From contig NZ_JPSY01000002.1 of NCBI RefSeq assembly GCF_000763375.1, positions 371,579 to 435,578 on the forward strand: a DNA stretch of 64,000 nt. Reading direction: 5' to 3'. Below the pieces are notes generated by a model, which worked only from the letters and a program-made list of their open reading frames with translations, was not told the DNA's origin and ran no database searches. The DNA comes from Microbacterium profundi (GTDB lineage Bacteria; Actinomycetota; Actinomycetes; Actinomycetales; Microbacteriaceae). A program made the position numbers and the translations under genes. Positions 57,501 through 64,000 of the stretch are shown piece after piece. Numbering within the stretch: the stretch's first letter is position 1; every line of letters begins with the position of its first letter.

Positions 57501-57512
57501 GATGGAGCACCG

Positions 57513-58676
57513 ATGCAGCCGAGTCCGTACACCCCGGGCGAGATCGCCCGCGCCGTTCCCGGCCGAGGCGAGCTGATCGACGAGTTCACCGAGCGGCTGT
57601 CGCTGCTGGTCGACCTGCAACGGCTGATCGGTCGCATCCATGTCGCGTTCGGAGAGCGCGGGATCGGCAAGACCTCGCTGCTTCGCGCCTATCAGCGCCT
57701 CGCCGAGGAACGCGATGTGCTCTGCATCTGGGTCACGGCAGGCGAGCAGAGCGGACTGATCGCGCAGATCGTCGACGGCATCCGCGAGGCGACCAACTCG
57801 TGGCCGCAGGCGACGGCTGCCTCGATCCGCGAGAACCTCGATGCGCTCACCGTCACCGTCGGGGTACCGGGGATCGCATCGGTGAGCGCGAAGACGAAGG
57901 CACCGGCTCCCGAGGCCGTCGGTGCCAGGGCGCTGGAGAAGCTCATACGCGCGACCACCGATGATCGGAAGCGCGTGAAGGCTTTGATCCTGTTCATCGA
58001 CGAGGTGCAATCGGCAGATGCTGACGGCATCCGTACCCTCGCGTATGCATGGCAGCATCTGCAGGCGGAGGCCTCAGACATCCCCGCCGCCGTCTATGCT
58101 GCCGGTCTCCCCAACGCGCCGGAGCAGATCGCGGATGCCGTCACCTTCAGCGAGCGTTTCGCGTACCGCCCGCTCGAGATGCTGTCGGTCGGCGCACAGG
58201 TCGCTGCCCTGCGCGATCCGGCGTTCGAGTTGGACGTGACGTGGGAGCCTGACGCACTCGAGCTCGCCGCTGATCTCGCCGCCGGCTACCCGTATGCGGT
58301 TCAGCTGTACGGCGATGCATCGTGGGTCGCGGCCGGGCGACCTGATGCCGGTGGCACGATCACCCCGCGTCATGTGAAGAGCGCACGCTCCAGCGTCGAT
58401 CGTGATCTCCGGAATCTTTTCGCCGCGCGCTGGGCGAACACCACAGCGAACCAGCGCCGCTTCCTCGTCGCGGTGGCCTGGTTGCAGGAGCACGGCGACG
58501 CCGCGGACCGTGGCGATCTGGCCGACGTGCTCGACGTGTCATCTCGCAGCCTGTCCTCGGTGCGCGCCCGGCTGATCGCGAAGGGGCTCATCCGCTCTGA
58601 AGGGCATGGGCGCGTCACGATCCCGGTCCCCGGTTTCGCCGGCTACATCCGCGAACTCGAGGACGATCCACGCTGA
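57513..58676 (+). CDS. AAA ATPase with C-terminal winged-helix region
   Basis: A 387-residue P-loop protein. Walker A GERGIGKT is at 47-54 and Walker B ALILFIDE at 157-164. After the ATPase core (about 15-290), the C-terminal part (about 310-380) reads FLVAVAWLQEHGDAADRGDLADVLDVSSRSLSSVRARLIAKGLI, a winged-helix DNA-binding pattern. The whole resembles Orc1/Cdc6-like or STAND-type bacterial ATPases of unknown role. GGAG lies five bases before the ATG. The operator-like array in its promoter suggests autoregulation. No partner nuclease or effector is adjacent. Confidence 0.75.
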   Translation: MQPSPYTPGEIARAVPGRGELIDEFTERLSLLVDLQRLIGRIHVAFGERGIGKTSLLRAYQRLAEERDVLCIWVTAGEQSGLIAQIVDGIREATNSWPQATAASIRENLDALTVTVGVPGIASVSAKTKAPAPEAVGARALEKLIRATTDDRKRVKALILFIDEVQSADADGIRTLAYAWQHLQAEASDIPAAVYAAGLPNAPEQIADAVTFSERFAYRPLEMLSVGAQVAALRDPAFELDVTWEPDALELAADLAAGYPYAVQLYGDASWVAAGRPDAGGTITPRHVKSARSSVDRDLRNLFAARWANTTANQRRFLVAVAWLQEHGDAADRGDLADVLDVSSRSLSSVRARLIAKGLIRSEGHGRVTIPVPGFAGYIRELEDDPR

Positions 58677-58742
58677 TCGGTCAGCCGGCGATTCGAACAG
58701 CAGGACTTCTTCGACCGTCGATTCGACCGGCCGAGATCTCTA

Positions 58743-59099
58743 TCAGAGGGTCGATCGGTACCAGTCGATCTTCTCCGCGAGTCGTGTCTGCTTCGCGAGC
58801 ACATCGTCCAGTTGACGCTGCACGCTCGCGGCGTGCTCCTCGAGCAGGGCGATGCGCTCCGGGATCGTCTCCTCTTCGCGGCATAACTCGCCATAGCGAC
58901 GAAGTCGCTCCACCGGCATGCCGGTGTCGCGCAGGCACTTGAGAAAATCGAGTGTGCCCAGCTCGGAGTCCGAGTAGACCCGGTGCCCGCCAGGGGTGCG
59001 TCGCACCGGAGCGAGGATGCCCTCGCGCTCGTAGTAACGCAGGGTGTCGATGCTGAATCCACTGCGCTCTGACGCCTCGGCGGGTGTGTACATCGTCAT
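58743..59099 (-). CDS. MerR-family transcriptional regulator
   Basis: A 118-residue regulator: the winged HTH YTPAEASERSGFSIDTLRYYEREGILAPVRRTPGGHRVYSDSEL at residues 4-48, then a dimerisation coiled coil to the end. It has no metal-binding Cys pattern at the C-terminus, only one internal Cys pair around 55-73, so it is not a clear metal sensor. It is divergent from the aldo/keto reductase across a classic MerR operator, which makes that gene its probable target. Confidence 0.9.
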   Translation of the reverse strand: MTMYTPAEASERSGFSIDTLRYYEREGILAPVRRTPGGHRVYSDSELGTLDFLKCLRDTGMPVERLRRYGELCREEETIPERIALLEEHAASVQRQLDDVLAKQTRLAEKIDWYRSTL

Positions 59100-59115
59100 G
59101 TCCCGAGCATAGAGC

Positions 59116-59146
59116 TTGACCTGGAGTGCGCTCCAGGTTGCACAGT
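59116..59146 (+). promoter_or_regulatory. MerR-type promoter/operator of the aldo/keto reductase gene
   Basis: TTGACC (59116-59121) and CACAGT (59141-59146) are separated by 19 bases, the overlong spacer typical of MerR targets. The palindrome acctggag-tgcg-ctccaggt (59119-59138, perfect eight-base arms) lies in that spacer. This is exactly where MerR regulators bind and twist DNA to activate transcription. Confidence 0.85.
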
Positions 59147-59152
59147 GGGCAC

Positions 59153-60106
59153 ATGACTCATCAGATGCTCCCCGCCTCGCCGCTCGTTCTCGGTGCGATG
59201 TCCTTCGGCACCCGGATCGACGAGGACACCTCGTTCGCTCTGCTCGACCGCTTCGTCGAACGCGGCGGTGTCTGGATCGACACTGCCGACTGCTACAGCT
59301 TCTGGGACAGCCCTACCGGTCACGGCGGGGCATCCGAAGCTGTTCTCGGTCGCTGGTTCGCCGCCCGTCCTGAGGTGCGCGAGCAGGTGCGCCTGTCGAC
59401 GAAGCTCGGTGCCGAACCGCTCTGGCCCGGATCCTGGCCGGATCGTCGGGCCGGGCTGTCGACTCGTGCGATCCGCGACGCGGTGGCGGGCAGTCTCGAT
59501 CGGCTCGGGATCGACCACATCGATCTGCTCTGGTTGCATCAGGAGGATCGGTCGGTGCCGATCGAGGAGACGGTGGAAGCACTGGCCGAGCTGACCTCGG
59601 AGAACACCGTGCGTCGCGTTGGCGCATCCAACCACCCCGCTTGGCGGGTCGAACGCGCTCGTGCGCACGCGAAGAAGATCGGAAGCCTCCCGATCGACGC
59701 GTTCCAGCTCAACAGCACCTATCTGCGAGCCCGGCCCGGCACACAATTGCCCGGAGTCGTCCACCGGTTCGGGGCGCTCCACGATGAACAGCGCGACTAC
59801 GCCACGGAACACGGCATCGAGGTGTGGGCGTATACTCCGCTTCTCTCGGGTGCCTACGACAACCCGGACAAGACGATCGCGGAGGTCTACGACCATCCCG
59901 GCAACACGCAGCGCCTCGCCGTGCTCGATGAGATCGCCGGTGAGCGCGGTGTCCAGCGCGGTCAGATCGTGCTCGCGTGGCTGCTCGCTCACGGCATCCG
60001 TCCGATTCTGGGTGGAAGCAAGCTCCACCAACTGGAAACGGCGATGGATGCGGCAGCCCTTACTCTCGCACCGGAGGAGGTCGCCGCGATGGACGCGCCG
60101 GCGTGA
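59153..60106 (+). CDS. Aldo/keto reductase
   Basis: A 317-residue NADPH-dependent TIM-barrel reductase. It has GGVWIDTADCYSFW (catalytic Asp/Tyr area), DRLGIDHIDLLWLHQEDR with the active-site His, and RRVGASNHPAWRVERA. It is driven by the MerR-type promoter directly upstream, with the start ATG seven bases after the -10. The inducer is probably a reactive carbonyl or redox signal, by analogy with other MerR-AKR pairs. An earlier in-frame start at 59126 lies inside the operator and is rejected. Confidence 0.88.
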   Translation: MTHQMLPASPLVLGAMSFGTRIDEDTSFALLDRFVERGGVWIDTADCYSFWDSPTGHGGASEAVLGRWFAARPEVREQVRLSTKLGAEPLWPGSWPDRRAGLSTRAIRDAVAGSLDRLGIDHIDLLWLHQEDRSVPIEETVEALAELTSENTVRRVGASNHPAWRVERARAHAKKIGSLPIDAFQLNSTYLRARPGTQLPGVVHRFGALHDEQRDYATEHGIEVWAYTPLLSGAYDNPDKTIAEVYDHPGNTQRLAVLDEIAGERGVQRGQIVLAWLLAHGIRPILGGSKLHQLETAMDAAALTLAPEEVAAMDAPA

Positions 60107-60138
60107 GGGGGCGGCGCCGCGCTGATAGCCTGGAGCGC

Positions 60139-61440
60139 GTGTCGAATCCTGCTCTGACGACTGCTGAACCCGCGATCGATCACACGTTCGAGAACGTGTG
60201 GGACGAACTCGTGTGGCGCGGCCTCGTCCACGTGTCCACCGACCAGGAGGCGCTGCGCGCCCTTCTCGCCGGAGACCCGATCACGTATTACTGCGGATTC
60301 GACCCCACGGCTCCGAGCCTGCACCTCGGCCACCTCGTTCAGCTGCTGGTGCTGCGGCGACTTCAGCTCGCAGGGCACAAGCCACTCGGCCTCGTCGGCG
60401 GTTCGACCGGTCTCATCGGCGACCCGCGGCCCACGGCAGAGCGCACGCTGAACACTCCGGAGACGGTCGCGGAGTGGGTGGGTCGCCTGCGCGCCCAGGT
60501 CGAGCGCTACCTGAGCTTCGAGGGCGAGAACGCCGCGCGCATGGTCAACAACCTCGAATGGACGGCGCCGATGTCGGCGATCGACTTCCTGCGGGAGATC
60601 GGCAAGCACTACCGCGTCGGCACCATGCTCAAGAAGGACGCCGTCGCCGCGCGCCTCAACTCCGATGCCGGAATCAGCTACACCGAGTTCAGCTACCAGA
60701 TCCTGCAGGGCATCGATTTCCTCGAGCTCTACCGTCAATACGGCTGCGTGCTGCAGACCGGCGGAAGCGATCAGTGGGGCAACCTCACCAGCGGCACCGA
60801 CCTCATCCACCGCGTCGAGGGCGTGTCGGTCCACGCGATCGGCACGCCGCTCATCACCAACAGCGACGGCACCAAGTTCGGCAAGAGCGAGGGCAACGCG
60901 ATCTGGATCGATGCGGCGCTCACCAGCCCGTACGCGTTCTACCAGTTCTGGCTCAGCACGGCGGATGCCGACGTGATCGAGCGCTTGAAGATCTTCACGT
61001 TCCTCACGCGCGCCGAGATCGACGAATACGCGCAGCTGGTGGAGAGCGAGCCGTTCCGTCGCGCCGCGCAGAAGCGCCTGGCGCTCGAAGTCGTCGCGAC
61101 CGTGCACGGGATCGAGGCGACGGCAGCGGTCATCGCGGCATCCGAAGCGCTCTTCGGCCAGGGTGACTTGACCGCGCTGGACGCGGCGACGCTGCGCTCT
61201 GCGCTCGAGGAGCTTCCGAACGCGACGGTCGCGGCCGGTGCGCCGGTGGTCGACGCGCTCGTGGCGACCGGACTCGTCGCGAGCCTCTCCGAGGCGCGCC
61301 GGGCGATCGCCCAGGGCGGCGTGACGCTCGACGGTGCACGCATAGAGGACGACACCGCCGTCGTGGAGGGCACTCTGCCCGGAGGGGTGTCGGTGCTGCG
61401 TCGCGGCAAGAAGACACTCGCCGGCGTCTTCATCGGCTGA
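60139..61440 (+). CDS. tyrS: Tyrosyl-tRNA synthetase
   Basis: A 433-residue class I aaRS. It has the HIGH-type motif HLGHL at 62-66, YTEFSYQILQGIDFL, GGSDQWGN, the KMSKS counterpart KFGKS and a C-terminal S4 RNA-binding domain (LVASLSEARRAIAQGGVTLDGARI). The start is GTG 60139; TAGCCT ends seven bases upstream, the leaderless pattern, and there is no T-box leader. An extension upstream into the reductase gene is rejected. Confidence 0.95.
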   Translation: MSNPALTTAEPAIDHTFENVWDELVWRGLVHVSTDQEALRALLAGDPITYYCGFDPTAPSLHLGHLVQLLVLRRLQLAGHKPLGLVGGSTGLIGDPRPTAERTLNTPETVAEWVGRLRAQVERYLSFEGENAARMVNNLEWTAPMSAIDFLREIGKHYRVGTMLKKDAVAARLNSDAGISYTEFSYQILQGIDFLELYRQYGCVLQTGGSDQWGNLTSGTDLIHRVEGVSVHAIGTPLITNSDGTKFGKSEGNAIWIDAALTSPYAFYQFWLSTADADVIERLKIFTFLTRAEIDEYAQLVESEPFRRAAQKRLALEVVATVHGIEATAAVIAASEALFGQGDLTALDAATLRSALEELPNATVAAGAPVVDALVATGLVASLSEARRAIAQGGVTLDGARIEDDTAVVEGTLPGGVSVLRRGKKTLAGVFIG

Positions 61441-61484
61441 TCACCCGTCGCTCCTGAGACAGGGGACGACCGCGAAGGAGGACG

Positions 61485-62294
61485 ATGCCGTTCACGGCCA
61501 GTCATGCGGTGCTCGCCCTGCCGTTCATCCGCACACCGCTGGTCCCGGCGGCGATCGCGATCGGCGCCATGTCGCCTGATCTGCCGCTGTTCCTCCGAGG
61601 GTTCGGCCTCACGTACGCGTTCACGCACACCTACGCGAACCTGCTCTGGACGATGGTGCTCGCCTTCGGGCTGTTCTTGATCTGGCGTGTGGTGCTGCGG
61701 CCGGCGGCATCCGAGTTGTCACCGTCGTGGTTGGCGCGTCGACTCCCGAGCGAGTGGGAGGAGCCGGCGGCGGATGCCGCGACCGAGGCTGTCGGATTCG
61801 GGCAGCGGCGGTCGTACATTCCGCTGCTCATCGTGTCGTTGCTGCTCGGCGTCATCTCGCACATCCTGTGGGACGCCTTCACGCATGAAGGCCGTGACGG
61901 GCTCGATGTGTTCCCTGCGCTGGCTGAGCAGTGGGGCCCGCTGCGGGGTTTCAAGTGGCTGCAGCACGGTTCGAGCATCGTCGGACTGGTCGTCATCGGC
62001 ATCTGGGCGGCGCTGTGGCTGCGTCGAAGCGCTGTGCATTCCGATCGCGATCGCGTGCTGCCGGGCTGGGTGCGTGTGGTGTGGTCGATGTCGCTTCCGG
62101 TGCTCCTCGTCGCCGCGTGGGTGATCGGCTACCTGACGTACGGTCCGTTCACCGCGCAGTTCACGCTGCAGCATCTGGCGTATCGCACTCTGCCCTCAGC
62201 GTGCGGGATCTGGGCGATGCTCACTCTCGCGCTGTGCGTGGTGACCGCCATCGTGGGCGGTCGCCGCCCCATGCATGCGGCGCCTCGAAGCTGA
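61485..62294 (+). CDS. DUF4184 membrane protein
   Basis: A 269-residue integral membrane protein. MPFTASHAVLALPFIRTPLVPAAIAIGAMSPDLPLF is the DUF4184 signature with its conserved His and Asp. It has further helices and GVISHILWDAFTHEGRDGL, a second His/Asp cluster that suggests a metal-dependent membrane hydrolase. AAGGAGG lies before the ATG. It overlaps the convergent CoA-transferase gene by 74 bases at their 3' ends. Confidence 0.85.
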   Translation: MPFTASHAVLALPFIRTPLVPAAIAIGAMSPDLPLFLRGFGLTYAFTHTYANLLWTMVLAFGLFLIWRVVLRPAASELSPSWLARRLPSEWEEPAADAATEAVGFGQRRSYIPLLIVSLLLGVISHILWDAFTHEGRDGLDVFPALAEQWGPLRGFKWLQHGSSIVGLVVIGIWAALWLRRSAVHSDRDRVLPGWVRVVWSMSLPVLLVAAWVIGYLTYGPFTAQFTLQHLAYRTLPSACGIWAMLTLALCVVTAIVGGRRPMHAAPRS

Positions 62295-63468
62295 ATCCGG
62301 GCAGGGCCGGCGCTGCCGTGGCGACCGAGCGTCCGCTGATCGTGAACTGCTGGCTGTGAATGGCGGGATCGATCTCGCGTTCCGGTTGCGGCTCATCGCG
62401 GCGCGGCATCCCGAGCAGCTCCGCGGCCACCCGCCGCAGCGAGGTGGAGATGTGCCACGTGCCGCCCTCGCGCTCTCGTCGCGCCAGTGTCTCGCAGATC
62501 GCCGCGGCCAGCAGGTAGCCGGCGCTGTGATCGAGGGCCTGTGCGGGAAGCGCTCCAGGCCGCTCGCCGTCCGGGGATTCGATCATCGCGATCCCGGACT
62601 CCGCCTGCACCAATGAGTCGAATCCGGCGCGGTCGGGGTGGTCAAGGCCCCAGGCACTCAGCTGCGCGATGATCAGGCCGGGATGCAGTTTGGCGAGAAC
62701 CGCGGGAGAGAGGCCGAGGCGTTCGAGCGCGGCAGGGCGGTAGCCGAGCACGACGACATCGGCTTTCGAGAGCAGCGCGGGCATCTGCGGCGATCGAGCA
62801 TCCAGCAGAGTGCTGCGCTTGCCGTGCCCGGTGTCGAAGTGCTGCCACTCCGGTTCGGGAAGATTCGGAGGATCGATACGCAGCACGTCGGCGCCGAGGA
62901 GAGCGAGTGTGCGGGTGCAGACCGGGCCGGCGATCACGCGTGTCAGGTCGAGCACGCGGATGCCGCGCAACGGCGCAGCCCTGTCGCGTGATGCCTGAGG
63001 CTTCGAAGGCTCACCGCCGCCGATGCGCGTGACCTCGACGAGCGGGCGCTCGCGCAGCACCGCATCGTGGTCGGGATTCTCACGACGGACTGCGACGGCC
63101 AGACCTCCCGCAGCGACGATGCGATCGACGGAATCTTGAACGGCTGCTGCGGCGAACAGCGAGTGGAGCTCATCCGCCCCCGTCTCCGCCGACATACCGA
63201 GCCCGCGGCACAGCGCTCTCGCGTGATGGGGATAGTTGCCGTGTGTGCGCAGCCATCCGTCACCGGCTCGCCAGAACCCGGAGAACGGCGACCACACCGA
63301 CGGGGCCTCGCCGTCGACACGCAGCAGTCGGTCGCTGCGGAATGCCATCGCGATCCGGACGGGGTCGACCTTCCCAGACGTGTCGACCGCCCTCATCACC
63401 GACCTCACACTCGCCAGGGCGAGGTCTGCCGTGGCGAGTCGAGAGGGGAGGGGCGAGGAAGCGTTCAT
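62221..63468 (-). CDS. CaiB/BaiF-type (class III) CoA transferase
   Basis: A 415-residue protein. The core LRGIRVLDLTRVIAGPVCTRTLALLGADVLRIDPP and LSKADVVVLGYRPAALERLGLSPAVL, plus GIAMIESPDGERPGALPAQALDHSAGYLLAAAICE, match class III CoA transferases, which move CoA between carboxylic acids. The usual catalytic Asp falls in the D-H-S-A-G area only loosely. The first 160 residues are an unusual extra domain (WAGDGW, GNYPHH) seen in actinobacterial homologues. It overlaps DUF4184 tail to tail by 74 bases. No pathway neighbours identify the substrate. Confidence 0.8.
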   Translation of the reverse strand: MNASSPLPSRLATADLALASVRSVMRAVDTSGKVDPVRIAMAFRSDRLLRVDGEAPSVWSPFSGFWRAGDGWLRTHGNYPHHARALCRGLGMSAETGADELHSLFAAAAVQDSVDRIVAAGGLAVAVRRENPDHDAVLRERPLVEVTRIGGGEPSKPQASRDRAAPLRGIRVLDLTRVIAGPVCTRTLALLGADVLRIDPPNLPEPEWQHFDTGHGKRSTLLDARSPQMPALLSKADVVVLGYRPAALERLGLSPAVLAKLHPGLIIAQLSAWGLDHPDRAGFDSLVQAESGIAMIESPDGERPGALPAQALDHSAGYLLAAAICETLARREREGGTWHISTSLRRVAAELLGMPRRDEPQPEREIDPAIHSQQFTISGRSVATAAPALPGFSFEAPHAWGGDRPRWRSPRTARE

Positions 63469-63762
63469 CTGGTCGCGATCGTACGCCAGGCAGGCGCCCT
63501 CCGAGCAGAAAGCCGATTTGATCAGGCATGATGCTTCCGCGGCGAGTCAGCGACACGCCCGGGGTGGCCCAGTGATTTGCCCGACCCTCGCATCCCACGT
63601 AAGTTATTACTTGTTCGCCCCACAGGGTTGAGAAAGGGCCAAGGCTCAGCTCCCCTCAAGTGGCGGACCACCTCCCAACAAAGAAGATCACTTCGGTGAG
63701 AATCTGAGTCGGGATTCTCTGTGGTTCCGCAGATCGTGACCGAGTTCGCTCGGATCGCCGAT
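63469..63762. other. Intergenic stretch upstream of the rRNA promoter
   Basis: About 290 bases without a convincing gene. It contains small inverted repeats (agaatc-tgagtcgg-gattct at about 63702) and AT-richer patches (gtaagttattac at about 63599). It may hold upstream rRNA promoters or activator sites; none is clear enough to annotate. Confidence 0.4.
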
Positions 63763-63790
63763 TTGACAAACGGATGCCACGGGGTAAGAT
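63763..63790 (+). promoter_or_regulatory. rRNA operon promoter
   Basis: TTGACA (63763-63768) and TAAGAT (63785-63790) spaced 16 bases, a near-consensus sigma-A promoter. A GC-rich segment follows the expected start, as in actinobacterial rrn promoters. Confidence 0.8.
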
Positions 63791-64000
63791 TGAGAAGTTG
63801 CCCTTCGGGCCTGACTGTGATGGTTGGGTCGGGGGAGCGTCCGATCCTTGAGAACTCAACAGCGTGCACTTGTCAAATGCCAAATTATCCTCGTCGGTCT
63901 TCGGACTGGTGAGAATTCCTTTGGATCAAAGACCAGCCCTTCCGGGGGTTGGCATTTTAAATGAAGTCAGTTTGATTCATTTCTTTGGTCAGTTCAAACT
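63791..64000 (+). other. rRNA operon leader (16S gene expected just past the window)
   Basis: The transcribed leader contains cttgagaactcaacagcgtg at about 63847, the conserved antitermination (boxA-like) block of actinobacterial rrn leaders. Near the end a perfect seven-base inverted repeat, aaatgaa (63959-63965) and ttcattt (63976-63982), may be an RNase III processing stem. The 16S start is not reached. Confidence 0.75.

Overview
The window is GC-rich DNA from an actinobacterium, most probably Microbacterium or a close Microbacteriaceae relative. Supporting signs are the Ku/LigD pair, DUF3039, a Tad pilus locus, a lexA/LysM divergent pair, the gluABCD uptake system and genes that start straight after a TANNNT -10 box. 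It is ordinary chromosome with a few decayed patches. I see no phage, integrase, insertion sequence or CRISPR array.

Layout. 0-3.4 kb: start of an acyl-CoA carboxylase beta subunit, a toxin-antitoxin pair with a shortened PIN toxin, an XRE regulator, two unknown genes and a nucleotidyltransferase. 3.6-6.8 kb: an ABC exporter whose ATPase has a long Lys/Ala-rich tail. 6.9-11.2 kb: DUF3039, pncB, murI-rph-rdgB and a broken cation-efflux gene. 11.2-15.0 kb: end-joining genes ligD and ku, a DedA protein and tRNA-Leu(UAG). 15.2-19.6 kb: a seven-gene Tad/Flp pilus operon. 19.6-25.5 kb: an MFS transporter, prfB, a DUF2510 protein, ftsEX and smpB. 25.6-32.8 kb: an S9 peptidase, lexA facing a LysM gene, hisCBH, hisA and an SseB-like gene. 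32.9-36.3 kb: DUF1844, infC-rpmI-rplT and an rRNA methyltransferase. 36.4-43.3 kb: gluABCD and pheST. 43.4-48.6 kb: an HNH/DUF222 protein, two gene remnants, and a TPP-riboswitch thiamine operon ending in a ThiE-ThiD-TenA fusion. 48.6-56.8 kb: an epimerase remnant, an Arg-rich small ORF, argCJBDF, a membrane acyltransferase and argH. 56.8-63.5 kb: DUF1349, an AAA ATPase with an operator-like repeat array, a MerR/aldo-keto reductase pair, tyrS, DUF4184 and a CoA transferase. 63.5-64 kb: the promoter and leader of an rRNA operon whose 16S gene lies just outside.

How the genes work together. Several blocks are tight operons with ATGA or GTGA overlaps (murI-rph-rdgB, tadABC, hisCBH, thiM-thiEDtenA, argCJBDF), pointing to translational coupling. 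Stress themes are double-strand break repair (Ku/LigD) and the SOS response (LexA plus a LysM division inhibitor). Translation genes are frequent (prfB, smpB, infC, rpmI, rplT, pheST, tyrS, tRNA-Leu, rrn).

Most notable observations: (1) about twenty genes appear to be transcribed as leaderless mRNAs; (2) a leaderless 35-residue peptide with eight Arg codons lies just upstream of argC and could be an arginine attenuator; (3) a dispersed palindromic repeat appears captured in frame inside pheT; (4) infC can only start full length at an ATC codon; (5) several decayed genes keep both ends but have lost their middle.
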